Positions 46,567 to 58,060 are shown, numbered from the stretch's first letter. The stretch is DNA of 64,000 nucleotides from Symbiodinium natans (GCA_905221605.1 CAJNDS010000249.1:1-64000), one strand, 5' to 3'. A program made the numbers and translations. The notes: generated from the sequence alone by a model not told the origin.

Positions 46567-48000
46567 TCACAATTTGTTCAAGTCTTTTGGGGTCGAGATG
46601 GGTCGAGGATCGGCGTTCTTTCTTGCAGGGTCAGGATGAAGAATGTCAGTGTTGGTCTCAGCTCTCCAGAGATCTGTGCTACGCCTGCTACGCTTCTGGT
46701 ATAGCCCGGCCAGCCGTTTCGCAAACCCTCCAGATCGAGCTTCATGTAGTTCGTGAAAAGGCATCTTCGACATAACCATGTTAATATCTCGCCAAGTCCA
46801 TCCCCAATCCATGTTCCAGTGTGTACCGGATCATGTTGGAATTGCCAGCATGCGTGCAGCCTCGCACCTTGTAAGCATTTTGACCTCAACCAGCTGCAGG
46901 ATGTCCTTTGCATGGCATCCACAACACGTTCGACAGGCCTGTGGCATGAGGACCAAACTCAACGGCTGCGGCAATCGTACCTTCCCAAGTGCCGTTAAGC
47001 ATGACCAGCGACTCGGAACGAGTATACTTGATCATGCATCTCCAAGACTTTGTCCACGTGCTCTGAAACCAACCAACGCCCATGCCCAGAGACTTTGGGC
47101 TCGCGAGTATACACGATTGATCTGATGGGCTCCTGCGGATGTACGCTGAGCATGTGCTGCCGCATGTTTCTGAAGAGCTTCCAGCTCCGCAGAAGTTCCG
47201 GGTGGCTCACTGCAGCAACAGGCACCAGCACGAAAAGCGTCTTGGCACGGACAGTGCGCCCTCGCGGAATGAACTTGGCTCTGTTGAAAAATGTCGGATC
47301 AAACCACGCCAAGAACTCCCCCGTTTTGGTGAAAGTCTTCAGAATGCAACCTGGATTCAGACGGATGGAGGAATGTCATGGTTCGCTGCCCCGTAGATAT
47401 CCGGAGATAAACCTTCCAAAAGCGGACCCTCGAAAGAAAACTGCCGATCCTCTCAAATGCTCGGCGCGCGTAGATTAGCCAATTTTTGCCATGAACCAGT
47501 TCGTCTAACCGGCACTTCTCGCAACTTCGCTGTCCTTGCAACCTACAATAAGAATCTTCCAGTCTTGGGCTACACCTCCCGACAGTATCTCGACAACCTT
47601 GATGCTTCGGCTGGCATCCAACCCAATTAGCTTTTCTGATACCTGAAGCGCCTGGTGTCTCTTGTTGTTGCAGCGAGCTGATGCCAGTAGCTGTGCCTCT
47701 TTTGGGTTGAAGTGCTCGGAGGTACACTGCGCACTGTCATGGGAAAACCAGGACGTGAAAGACGTGGCATTGGCATTCAAACGTTGCTGTCCCACACCTG
47801 TCTGCTCCAACAAAAACCAGTGACGAGTTCTGCTCAGAATGTAGCGGGAACATCGACACCCTGAAAACAATGGTCAGCTTAGCCAGCTTCGCCATGGCCG
47901 CACAGCTGGAGTGATTGACATGGGACTTAATGACTCAGCTCAAGTTGTCGTTGCAGTTCTTCTCCGGTGACCCCTGGAACGTCTCTGCTACGGCATTTCG
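46567..48000 (-). CDS. multi-exon gene candidate, unknown protein
   Basis: Minus-strand pieces from high to low: about 47935-47985 (VTGEELQRQLELS), about 47530-47859 after TTGTTTTCAG (NPKEAQLLASARCNNKRHQA, then SIKVVEILSGGVAQDWKILI), about 47425-47525 (ELVHGKNWLIYARRAFERIG), about 47025-47330 (FTKTGEFLAWFDPTFFNRAK, then LRSWKLFRNMRQHMLSVHPQ), about 46840-46905 (ILQLVEVKMLTRCEAARMLA) and 46567-46790 (FAKRLAGLYQKRSRRSTDLW) with a stop. Possible donors are GTTTAT and GTATAC. The product would be about 300 residues, soluble and basic. I do not recognise the family. Confidence 0.5.
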
Positions 48001-48655
48001 ATTCGCTGTGAAACTTGAGTGGACCTCCTGCTCGGGCTTTCTTGCAAAAAGGCAGCAAACAGCATCTGGAAACAACATCATGGAGCTGAATGGCTGAGTA
48101 TGTACCCAAGAGCTGCCCAGACGCTCGACGCACTTCGGAATGGTCAGGGGGTCGAGATCTGCACCGTCGGGCGACTCCTTTCTGGAGAAAAGTGCGCAGG
48201 CGCTTCTTGGCGGACAAAAAAGAAATTGAAAAAACTAGGCCCGAGAAGGCCTTTTCCTTCCTAAATTGGGGTTGGGCTCGAGGTCTTAGTCCTTTGGGTC
48301 TGAGTTCTGCGAGGGTGTTTCGGATTTGGGCTCAAAATTTGCAGCCGGTCACTCTTGGCAGGAAATCCAGAAAAATGTCTCAACTTCTTCCAGGCTCAAT
48401 AAGAACCCGCCCCAAACCTGCACCCCACACTCATGTCCACAACGAGACACTGCAAAAATATCCTGCGCCCCAAACCCTGGAAGCTCCTCAGTCCTTGGCC
48501 CCAGCACACCCTGATTTCTACAACCCAAACTCAACCCAGGACTCGAGACACAACACTTTAGCACACAAAATGGGCAGGCCAACCGAGGGGGGGCAAAGGG
48601 GGGGGGGGGGGGCCCCAACGGAACGGGGGGGGGGGGACAGGGGCCGATGACAGGC

Positions 48656-48700
48656 CTGGAGCTCTGTGAACTTGGCCCGGAGCTGTCGAGCATTCTCGAC
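48656..48700 (-). CDS. coiled-coil exon, phase 0, GC donor, next to C runs
   Basis: Fifteen codons between a GCAAAG acceptor and GCCTGT, a possible GC donor: VENARQLRAKFTELQ. Two long C runs (minus sense) follow within 60 bases in the intron. It matches the style of the exon at 42702-42749. Confidence 0.5.
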
Positions 48701-49739
48701 CTTTGCATCGGGATGCGAGGATTTCTGTGGATTCCGGACAGCGGTCAAATTTCAACTCTGCTGCTCCCAGGGTGATGAACCGACTATTTATACTGTCATC
48801 CAATGGCCGAGATGCCGCAGACACTCTGGGAACTTAGCTCATTACCAAACTCTTAGCAGCCCTATGTCTGTTGTTGTCTCTGCAGATGTGATCCCCATTC
48901 TTGGCCAGCTGCTCGCGAGACTGCTTTGTTTTTCTTCTGCATGGCCAGCATAGTCGCGACATTGTTGGCATTGGTCTCAGGCGGGCTCCCCTAAACAGCT
49001 TTGCTTATTCATGCCTACTATTCAATAAGAACATAATCTACTCGAACACTAATTCCCTCCATCCCTACAAGACTTCATTCTTGTTCGAGTGCAGTGGCTC
49101 CACCTAAACTCGCCAACGGGGACACATAACGACCAGTTCGGCCCCCGCTCCTCGGCCCCAACACGTAGTCCACTATGATCTTGCTAGCTTAATGAAGCAC
49201 CATGGACAGGAGTTCTAATCCTTGTCACGATTTGGCTAGGTGGTCGAGGCTAATTAATTAGATTTAATGTAGATGCGAATAACATAACATGGAGGGGCTC
49301 TTCTGTTTCGGGCACCCATAACAGTGCATGCGAGGTGGACGAATCACTTTCTCCCATCCGGCCCCGTCCTGACGTTCCCAAACTCAGTCCGCACCTGAAG
49401 CACGGCCCCATAAATACCAAGAGCCAGCCTACCCAGCCACCTCAAGCCGAGATCCACACACAAACTGGATCCCTGTAAACCACACCTTGCTCTAACCTTT
49501 ACATACCGCCTTTGCAACGGAATCCCGGAGTGCGTGCGCCTTTGGCGGTATGTTGCGACCAGAGGCCGCCAGGCGAGTGGTGACCGTCTTGGTGCTTGGA
49601 ACGGCGTGATGCCCACCTTTGAGGTCGGGAATTAGATTCATGCAGTGCCTTTGTTCCCAAAAACATCTCGGATGTTGATGTTGGGTTCTCGTTTAGGTTC
49701 AAGACGCGAGAGAGCGATACTGTACCGGGGAATGGCGGC

Positions 49740-50200
49740 GCGGGGTGAAAGCGAAACGGGGATGAAAACGAAGCTGGGATGAACGAAGTGGGGATGAGAC
49801 CGAAGCGGGTGATCAGAGCCGCGGGGTGAAAACGAAACGGGGATGGAAACGAAACAGGTGAAAACGAAACGGGGATGGCGCGGGGATCACGACGGCGGGA
49901 CGCAAACCTAACGGGGTTGAAACGAAACGGGGATGAAGATGAAACGGGCATGGTGCGGGGATCACAACGAGACGGAGCGAAAACGAAACGGGGCGGCGCC
50001 TGCGGGGATGAAAACGAAACGGCGAGGAACGCGAAACGGTGATGAAAACGATATGGAAACGCAACCGGGAGGGATTTTCGTTGAGTGTATTACGAATGTA
50101 GTACCAGGAGCGAAAACGAAACGGGGTGGCGCCTGCAGGGATGAAAACGAAACAGGAATGACAGCGAAACGGGGATGAAAACGATATGAAACGCAACTGG
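49740..50200. repeat. tandem GAAACGGGGATGAAAAC repeat, about 18-bp units
   Basis: Some 20 imperfect units of GATGAAAACGAAACGGGG, interrupted by GCGGCGCCTGCGGG pieces. Long frames on both strands are artefacts. It merges on the right with the first units of the larger satellite. Confidence 0.9.
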
Positions 50201-50219
50201 GGATTATCGTTGAATGCAT

Positions 50220-50425
50220 TCCAAATTATACAAGTGTAGTACCAGGAGGACAGCGCCGCAGGCGTACTGCGGCGCGGGAAGCTGAGGGATTTTCGTTGAA
50301 TTGTAGTATACATGTAGTACTGGGAAAACAGAGCCGGAGGCGCGAGAGCGGACTGCGGCGCGTACGGCGGCGCGGGAAGCTGAGGGATTCTCGTGGAAGT
50401 GTAGTACAAATGTAGTACTGCAATG
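50220..50425. repeat. first two units of the roughly 100-bp satellite
   Basis: Two units with the landmarks GTAGTACTGGGA, ACAGAGCCGGAGG, GCGCGAGAGCGGACTGCGGC, GCGCGGGAAGCTGAGGGATT and TTCGTTGAATTGTAGTAC. They are separated by about 0.9 kb from the main array at 51340-52720. Confidence 0.9.
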
Positions 50426-50439
50426 TGGGGCCCTTCAGT

Positions 50440-51330
50440 TATAACTTAGCAAGCCCAGATACATGTAAGCTATATCTTAGTTTGGGAAGTTAGCCTCGAA
50501 AGTATACTGAGACAAACCTGGCCTTGTTAGGCGACAGAAGTACAAAAATCGCGGCACTCGTGAGAGAGATACGTTTATGCAAATGTTGTTGATAATTTTT
50601 TACATAGATGTATAATTGACGCAGTGTTTCGTTCGTATAGATACATATGTACTTGTCTTCTTCGGCATGTATCTTCTGGTGGATTGGGCTTCCCTGCCTG
50701 AAAAAAGTATCGACACGTTCTTTTTGTGGATACTTTTCTGGATATTCTCTTGTGGTCCCCTTGTGGTCCCCTTGTGGTCCGGATAGGCCGTTTTTGCTTG
50801 TGGCACGGGTCGGTTTCGTGGGATGTCTCGAGGATTTGCTTGTGGTACGCTTGTGGTCCCCTTGTGGTCCGCTTGTGGTCCGCGTGTGGTCCGGTCGACC
50901 TCCCCTTGCAGCTGGCCCAAAAGGAAGTGTCGACCTTCGCTTCGCTCTGCTCCACGCCATGGGCACACATAGTCTATATAACTTGCTCGGTATTCAGCTC
51001 CAAACATACCAAAAGACACTGCATCATTTCTTTACGTGACATGTTTCTAACAAAAACATGTGAAATCCTGTAATTTTCACGCTACTCCGGCCCTTTCTTT
51101 AAAAGATTTACAAAGTATATGAAGCATAGCCCTCGACCTCCATGTGACTGAAACCTCACAAGATACAGCATTTTTTAGTTCTCCAAGTTAGCTAACTGGC
51201 ATGACTTAGTTATAACTGATCCCGTCCAGTTATCCAAGTTGCTCGATTTATAACTCTGACAACCTAACTTATAAGTTATGTTATAAGTTATGTTGCACAA
51301 GATATAACTTGCTCTGTAACTAGCTGAAGG
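50440..51330. other. interval interrupting the satellite, with 13-bp repeats
   Basis: This segment separates two parts of the satellite and may be an insertion. It has edges rich in TATAACTTAGC and TATAACTTGCTC-like text and contains CTTGTGGTCCCC units at about 50750-50895. Minus-strand frames are open in all three phases across the 13-bp units, so they are not called as genes. No inverted ends were confirmed. Confidence 0.5.
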
Positions 51331-51339
51331 AATTTCGTT

Positions 51340-52720
51340 ATTATTGTAGTACAGATGTAGTACTGGAAGGACAGAGAGCCGGAGGGGCGCGAGAGCGGGC
51401 TGCGGCGCGTACGGCGGCGCATACTGCGGCGCGGGAAGCTGCGGGATCTTGGTTGAATTGTAGTACAAATGTAGTACTGGGAAAACAGAGCCGGAGGGGC
51501 GCGAGAGCGGACTGCGCCGCGGCGCGTATGGCGGCACGCACGGCGCCGCGGGAAGCTGAGGGATTTTCGTTGAATCGATTTTTGTGCCAATGTAGTACTG
51601 GGAGGACAAAGCCGGAGGGGCGCGAGAGCGGACTGCGGCGCGTACTGCGGAGCGTACTGCAGCGCGGGAAGCTGAGGGCTTTTCGTTGAATTGTAGTACA
51701 AATGTAATACTGGACGACAGAGCCGGAGGGGCGCGAGAGCGGACTATTATAGTTGAATTGTCGTACAAATGTAGTACCGGGAGGACAAAGCCGGAGGGGG
51801 GCGAGAGCGGACTGCGGCGCGTATGGCGCATACGGCGGCGAGGGATTTTCGTTGAATTGTAGTACAAATGTATAGTACTGGGAGGACAGAGCTGGAGGGG
51901 CGCGAGAGCGGGCTGCGGCGCGTACGGCAGCGCGGGAAGTTGAGGGATTTCGTTGAACTGTACTACAAAGTAGTACTGGGAGGACAGAGCCGGAGGGGCG
52001 CGAGAGCGGACTGCGGCGCGCATGGCGGCGCGTACGGCGGCGCGGGAAGCTGAGGGATTTTCGTTGAATTGTAGTGCAAATGTAGTACTGGGAGGACAGA
52101 GCTCGTTGAATTGTAGTACAACTGTAGTAACCACTGGGAGGACAGAGCCGGAGGGGCGCGAGAGCGGACTGCGGCGCGTACGGCGGCGCGTACTGTGGCG
52201 CGGGAAGCTGAGGGAATTTCGTTATTATTATTTGCAGTACAGATGTAGTACTGCAGAGCCGGGAGGGGCGCGAGAGCGGGCTGCGGAGCGTACGGCAGCA
52301 CGTACTGCGGCGCGGGAAGCTGAGGGATTTTCGTTAACGTTGAATTGTAGTAGCACAAATTTATGTAGTGCTGGGAGGACAGAGCCAGAGGGGTGCGAGA
52401 GCGGACTGCGGCGCGTACTACTGCGGCGCGGGAAGCTGAGGGATTTTCGTTGTGAATTGTAGTACAGATGTGGAGTGGGCGGGGCGTGAGAGCGGACTGC
52501 AGCGCGTACGGCGGTGCATACTGCGGCGCGGGAAGCTGAGGGATTTTCGTTGAATTAATTGTTGTGTAAATAAATGTAGTACTGGGAGGACAAAGCTGGA
52601 GGGGCGCGAGAGCGGACTGCGGCGCGTACTGCAGCGCGTACGGCGGCGCGGGAAGCTGAGGGATTGTCGTTGAATTGTAGTACAAATGTCGTACTGGGAG
52701 GACAGAGCCGGAGGCACGAC
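51340..52720. repeat. satellite array, about 12 units of roughly 95-130 bp
   Basis: Units begin near GTAGTACTGGGAGGACAGAG and end at GGGATTTTCGTTGAATTGTA. Length varies through the number of GCGGCGCGTAC pieces. The array ends abruptly next to the (TA)n tract that flanks the element at 52816. Confidence 0.95.
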
Positions 52721-52815
52721 AAAACAGCCCGAAACCGCCATTGCACAGTTTACTCTTAATGTTGTTACATATATATATATATACATATATATATATATGT
52801 GTACATATATGTATG

Positions 52816-54075
52816 GTACCCCCCCCCCATGCACCCACGCCTTTTTCCAGAATCTCAGCTTCTGCAGAAACTGGGATCGGGTGAGTGCCTCAAACGCTGT
52901 GATACGTATATAAGCAGACGAGCCCGAAATATACTTTATTTAGTATACATAAGCACGTAAGTTTCGCTCCGGAACAAGATGAAACGCATTCAAATGCATC
53001 CAAAACGCCTTCAACTTGAATGCGCTCTTGGATTCAAGATTCAAGATTCAAGATGCCCGGGCAAGTTCTCCCGGGAATCTTGAATCTTGAATCCAAGAGC
53101 GCATTCAAGTTGAATGCATATCTTGTTTTGAATCGGTGTCATCTTGCTGCATTAAGGAAATAAGCTTTCGGGAAAAGGATCCCACCCTCATGGGCTTAGA
53201 GCTTCAGTATTTGAAGGGCATTAAGAAAAGAATATTTCGGGAACAGGAGTGAGGCATCCCGCTCTTCATAAGTTTAGGGAAAGCCGCTCTCTAGGCCCTA
53301 AGCCATACGCAGTCCCACGATGTAGGGCTCAGGGCTTCTGATTCAGGCTTAAGTTTAGGGTTTAGGGTTTAGAGGGTTTGGAGTTTAGGGTTTATGCTTG
53401 CAGACGTGCATCCTTAGGATTTGGGGCTCTCCTAGGGACTCTCCTCTTAGCGATCTACGGACCCCTCTTGGGGCTTAGGGAATAGGACTTTGGGAAAAAT
53501 ATTCTGGGAAAAAGGTGGGGAAGAAGATGTCGGGATCCCACCCTTAAGAGCTTAGCGCAAAAGGATTTAGGGATCAGGACCTGTTTTTCAGACACTAGGA
53601 ATCCCTCTTCAGTGTTCGGGAACGGACCCTCTTCGAGGCTTAGGGAACAGGACCTAGGGAAAGATATTCAGGTATTAAGATGGGGAAGAGGGAAAGATAT
53701 TCAGGGATTAAGATGGGGAAGAAGATTTCGGAATCCCACCCTTTAGGGCTCAGCGAAAACGAATTAGTGAATAGGATCTGCTTTTAAGATGTAAGGACAC
53801 CCTCCAGGGTTCGGGAATAGGATTCGAGAGCAAATATAAGGGAATAAGATCAAGGGATCCCGCTCTTTAAGATTTGGAGAAAAGAATCCACCTTTTACGG
53901 TTTCGCGAAAATTATTTAGGGAATATCCCCAAATCTTACTCCCGAAACCTTTTTCCTTAATTTCATTCCCCAAATTGTGATCCCTAATCCCTGAAGAGGG
54001 GGGTTCCTTAATTCCTATAGAGGGAAATCTTCCGGAATCTCAAGCACAAAGCGTGGGTACATGGGGGGGGGGTAG
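52816..54075. mobile_element. terminal-inverted-repeat element inside (TA)n, about 1.26 kb
   Basis: The left end reads GGTAC, a run of C, then ATGCACCCACGC. The right end on the other strand reads GCTAC, a run of C, then ATGTACCCACGC. Both flanks are (TA)n-rich (52767-52812 and 54076-54120). Inside are a strong hairpin at 53012-53112, telomere-like TTTAGGGTTTAGGG at about 53350-53393, and short tandem text (AAAGATATTCAGGGATTAAG, GATGGGGAAGAAGAT). No protein-coding frame is convincing, so it is probably non-autonomous. Confidence 0.7.
53012..53112. repeat. 38-bp perfect inverted repeat (hairpin)
   Basis: Positions 53012-53049 are perfectly complementary to 53075-53112, with a 25-nt loop containing CCCGGG palindromes. 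The arms include AAGATTCAAGATTC and AATGCGCTCTTGG. Weaker pairing continues outward to about 52974 and 53150. Confidence 0.95.
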
Positions 54076-54185
54076 CATATATACATATATATATATATAT
54101 ATATCTATATATATGTGTATATATTTATATTTATATTTATGTATCTATTTATTTAGTCATTCTTTTATTTATTTATTTAGTTACG
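54076..54185. repeat. (TA)n and (ATTT)n AT-rich tract
   Basis: (AT)n is followed by TATTTATATTTATA and ATTTATTTATTTA text. It is the right flank of the element ending at 54075. Confidence 0.95.
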
Positions 54186-54201
54186 AATTTCTACATTTTC
54201 C

Positions 54202-54764
54202 ATGCTTTTTGATATCCTTTTGATATCCTTCTTTAAGGATCTGGGATCCAAAATGACGAGTTCTGAACCGGGTACAACCAAAGCCAACACGCAGTCTCAG
54301 TCGATACGCTTCCACCGGACACGCCGTAACATGAGGTTTTTCGCCTCAACTAACCAACTACCCTGCGTCGCCTTATTACCTTCTTATACTCTTCTATACA
54401 ATGTGCACATGGAATGGATGTTAAAGTGGGGGTTTCATCCGGCACTGTTGTCATTCGCATTGTTTTTGGGTTCCTGGCTTGACCTTGTTTGTTTATGCTC
54501 TGGGGTTCGGTCTTCATCCAGTGGCGTCATTCTGCTGCCCACTTTGCCTCTCCGGCCTACATCGTAAACCTTCCCGTTCCCATGCCCTGGTCCCCGAAAC
54601 AGTCACAAAACCACCAAAAAAACGAAACGAACCGCACAAACACCCAGTTCAAAACCAAATGCGCCAGGTGCCACGTTAAGGGCATAGAGTGTTCGTGTGA
54701 CTCGGCAAAAAGGTCCGAGCTCCGGGCTCATGGCTGCGCGAGAGAACCGATGGCTTGGCTCTAA
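54202..54764 (+). CDS. weak plus-strand gene candidate, two frames
   Basis: The frame at 54202-54567 contains a hydrophobic run (HPALLSFALFLGSW). The frame at 54489-54764 contains a Cys-rich motif (CARCHVKGIECSC) and ends MAWL. They overlap in different phases, so splicing or a frameshift would be needed. Most neighbours are on the minus strand, which lowers confidence. Confidence 0.2.
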
Positions 54765-54829
54765 AATGGTCGTTTAATTCAGGGGTTCCAGGGTCTGGTC
54801 TTGTAAGGGTGTGCAGATGTGTACAGGGC

Positions 54830-54900
54830 TCAGAGGGCTCAGAGGGCTCAGAGGGCTCGGAGGGCTCGGAGGGCTCGGAGGGCTCGGAGGGCTCGGGGTG
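54830..54900. repeat. 9-bp tandem repeat GGGCTCAGA/GGGCTCGGA
   Basis: About eight units of 9 bp. They encode Gly-Ser-Glu on plus or Pro-Ser-Glu on minus. No gene is called. Confidence 0.95.
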
Positions 54901-55320
54901 TTTGGGGGTGCAGGGGGGCTCAGGGGGTTCGGAGCTTTGGTAGAATGGCAACCGACATCCCTTCTTGAAAGGAGCGGCTAAAGGCAAAACAGCACAAGCA
55001 ACGTGTGTTTCGGGTGCCTTGGGTGTAAATAATATAGCCACTTAATCTTCGCCCCAACTCCAAATGAACGCCGACTCACTCTCCCACAGCTTTGCCAAGT
55101 CAAGCTTCGGGGCGCTTGACTCAGGGTTGTTCGGTCACAGGGATTTAGACATTTGGATTGCCACGAAGGAATTCTAGGAATTGTTGGGGATTTGAAGGCT
55201 GGCGGGACTTCTTCGGGTCGCGTATAAGCCCTTGTACATTCTTAGAGAGACTCCAATTGTCACCCCCTTCCACCCCACCCCCCCGCCTAATTTGTGATTT
55301 TTAGAGATTGTGACCGATAC

Positions 55321-55361
55321 CTTGCTCTTTTCCGCTCTCAAGCTCGTTCAGACTCGCGGGC
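55321..55361 (-). CDS. short internal exon
   Basis: Between an ACCAGCAG acceptor and a GTATCGG donor: one base, 13 codons (PASLNELESGKEQ), one base. It is short but has good splice sites and helical character. The 132-codon minus frame at 55338-55736 is an alternative reading. Confidence 0.4.
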
Positions 55362-55846
55362 CTGCTGGTCAACAGCATACCTTGGGGAGATTTCGGAGGT
55401 CGCAGGGATTCGAGTCGCCTTCTGCAGGGGCTGGGGCTGTAGGGCTTGAAAGCTGGATTCAGGCTGCTGGAAACAAAAACTCAGGAGCCCTGCAACCTGA
55501 GCCCACTGGATTTTGTAAGGGTCTTGGGATGCAGACCCAGAGAACCGCAGCGATGGCTCTGTATGTTGATGGTTTCGGAGTTCAGAGCTCACCGCGTTCA
55601 CGGCTTTGGGGCTTCCAGGGATTTGTGAGTGCACTGCACGTGCACTGCCGAAGACTCGACTAAGCCCAGGTGCGTTTGAATCAGCTCGATAAGCTCCTTT
55701 CGGCAATTGAGTTCTCAAAACAGGGATGCCTTTCATTGCTCGGCTTTGTAAGGGAGTCTTCCGAGCATCAAAATATCAGTTCTGTGTGGGCATCAATCAG
55801 GTTCACAAGCGAATGCAGATCCGGGTAAGGAGGTCCTGTAGGATCG

Positions 55847-56080
55847 CTACCACTGATTCCAATCCTGTTCGGCAGCCAGGCCGCAACCGCAACTCCGGCC
55901 CCAGACTCTTATCAGATCCGCATTGGATATTGAACACTGTTGCCTCCAAGCTCCAAAGCCCGATACCATTTTGTTTGGAGTGTTGCTTGACAGAACCAAC
56001 ACCCCCAACAACACATCTCTCGGCAAATGCCCTTCTGGCAGTCCAAGCTGAAATCCTAATCCCACAAGTTTCCCAGGCAC
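55847..56080 (-). CDS. exon-like frame, unknown protein
   Basis: A 77-codon minus frame (GLPEGHLPRDVLLGVLVLSS, then GFGAWRQQCSISNADLIRVW). Composition is natural but no motif is known. Confidence 0.3.
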   Translation of the reverse strand: MPGKLVGLGFQLGLPEGHLPRDVLLGVLVLSSNTPNKMVSGFGAWRQQCSISNADLIRVWGRSCGCGLAAEQDWNQW

Positions 56081-56764
56081 GACTCCTGTTCGGAGATGCG
56101 CAGCTTTAGTCCCAGAGCGTTGCGCTCACTCAGACCTGGCCACTTTGGGAGTACCGAAAGCTCCCGAAATATTCAGGGCATGTGGGATCTGATGATTTTG
56201 TCGAACTTTTCGTTCAAGCTTCGGCTACTTGCTTTTGCTTTGCAGCTGCGATCTTGACAACACTTTAGGGACAAGCCATGCTAATGATTACCATGTGGCC
56301 TCTGATGTAGTGTTAACTTTGGTGTTTGCCGACTACATGAAGCTTGGCTGTTCGACAGGCAGTGAAAGCTCCTGCGGCAGGTCCACAGCTTAAGGGATTT
56401 CACCAAACAACGGCGATGATGAGAATGCGCAGGACCGTGAGTGTCCCTGAGCGAGGTAGCGTCCCTGGGTCAAGGATCCAGCTTTTACGGGGGGCCTGCC
56501 GTGGCATGACGCTACATTGCAAAGCCAATTCGCCTCGGCTGCGGGCCGAGAGGCGTCTAGAACAAGCAGACCCGGATCTGGCCTCCTGCACCCATTCCCG
56601 ACCCTGGCCCTTAACCGGCAAACCCCCGCCCCCACCCCCCTTCCTTTTGTGGGACCTGTCCGAACCGCTTGGAGGAGCCGCAATACGACGCAGCGGGGAT
56701 TCCAGGCTGTGGGCCCCGCCGTGGCCTTCCAAGGCTGCCCCCCCCCCCCCCCCCCCCTCTGCGC

Positions 56765-57280
56765 CTAGGCTCCCGCCGCCCTCCTACCTCCTGAACTCAT
56801 GACGTGCGTGGTGCTGCACCATGTGACATATGTTCTGAGTCCTGTTTTAGGACCTAGCACCACCTTCGCTGCAAGTAATCGCATCTTAGGAACTCTACCT
56901 GCGGCAGAGTGCCCCTTTGGGGGAGGTGCGCCCCACATTGGGCCGGTCCGGCTGCCGAGGCCATGCGCGCAAGCGTATACAATTTCGGCAGAGCCCTTGC
57001 TCGAAGACCCGACGCCCAAAGTCTCGGATTTGTTTTCAGAGTTTTCAGAGACGACTGTGTGTTCAACTTCCTTTCCACGCAAATGACCCCCGTCGGGGAG
57101 CGAAAAGAAAACGCATCTGTGCAGTAAGACCAGAGTACGAGAAAGCACCCAATGCACTTCATCTCTTCTCAGATCGGCTACGAAAAGGCCAAATCGATCA
57201 TAGGGTCTAACCGAATCTAACCCCGCACCTCCAGCTCTCAGCTGCTCCCGATCTGCTTCTAGGGAAGCCTTGGCTGGCAA
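56765..57280 (-). CDS. exon-like frame, unknown protein
   Basis: A 171-codon minus frame, starting KASLEADREQLRAG (coiled-coil-like) and continuing YDRFGLFVADLRRDEVHWVL, then EVEHTVVSENSENKSETLGV. It is probably more than one exon plus read-through. A run of about 20 C/G lies just downstream near 56740. Confidence 0.4.
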   Translation of the reverse strand: MPAKASLEADREQLRAGGAGLDSVRPYDRFGLFVADLRRDEVHWVLSRTLVLLHRCVFFSLPDGGHLRGKEVEHTVVSENSENKSETLGVGSSSKGSAEIVYACAHGLGSRTGPMWGAPPPKGHSAAGRVPKMRLLAAKVVLGPKTGLRTYVTWCSTTHVMSSGGRRAAGA

Positions 57281-57358
57281 ACGTTTCTAGGCCCCATACT
57301 CGGCACCTGAAACATCACCCTGCGGACCGTGCGGGCCAGGATTCAGCTGCCGCAAGCT

Positions 57359-58060
57359 TTAAAGATCTGAAGAGGATGTGAGCACCCCTGAACAGCCTTC
57401 CAGAAAAGTGTAGTCCCCCCAAACAAGAGCTTCAACGAACAAAGTGTGGGATGTCAGAGCCAACAAAAAACAGCTTTGCAGCCCCCAGCATAAAATCCGC
57501 ATCCTTTTTTGCGCATCTCTATAGAGGCCATCCCTCAACCGCAGCAAAGAAGCAGGATACTCGGACGCTCGCCGTGTAAGAGCTTCCTTCCACAGGTCTT
57601 CCCCGCAAAACGAGAGGGCCCTTCTGCGTACCCTTCTGCGTACCCCTCTGAAAGAATGTGTGCAGTGTTTGCAGAGACGGAAAGACACGCCGAGAACATT
57701 CTTCGCCAACCTCCAGGATAGCATAAGCCTTCGACTCCACTTCGGCAGACTGCCTGGCCACAAGGCGACAAGATGCGACAAGTCAACTTCGCTTCCACAA
57801 GCACGTGAAGACCGACGAGCCCCGGTTCAGTGCTTGGGCCTTTGGGTGTGCAGGTTTTTGGGTCTTTGATCACTGAGTCGTGTGCGTTGTCGTGCATTGT
57901 CGTGTGAATTTGGTTGCTAAAGTCCACGCGCCTGGGCAGCAGGTCCTGGGCATCTGGCAGTGGCTCGTCGCGCCACGCCAAAGCTCGGAGAATAGGCAAC
58001 AGCCTTTTCGTGGTGTGGTGGGTATTGAAGGCCTTACGCTCATGGTTTCGAAGTGACAGT
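57359..58060 (-). CDS. multi-exon gene candidate, unknown protein
   Basis: The minus strand is open from about 58060 through 57720 (TKRLLPILRALAWRDEPLPD, then RRVDFSNQIHTTMHDNAHDS). In other frames it reads about 57600-57755 (SAEVESKAYAILEVGEECSR) and about 57365-57600 (EDLWKEALTRRASEYPASLL, then HTLFVEALVWGDYTFLEG). A 10-15 bp duplication gives TQKGTQKG near 57620. Exon joins were not resolved. No family known. Confidence 0.45.

Noticed and set aside
50490-51019. Three overlapping minus frames rich in Gly-Pro-Gln and His-Lys-Thr
   Set aside because: They arise from a 13-bp tandem unit that reads open in all three frames.
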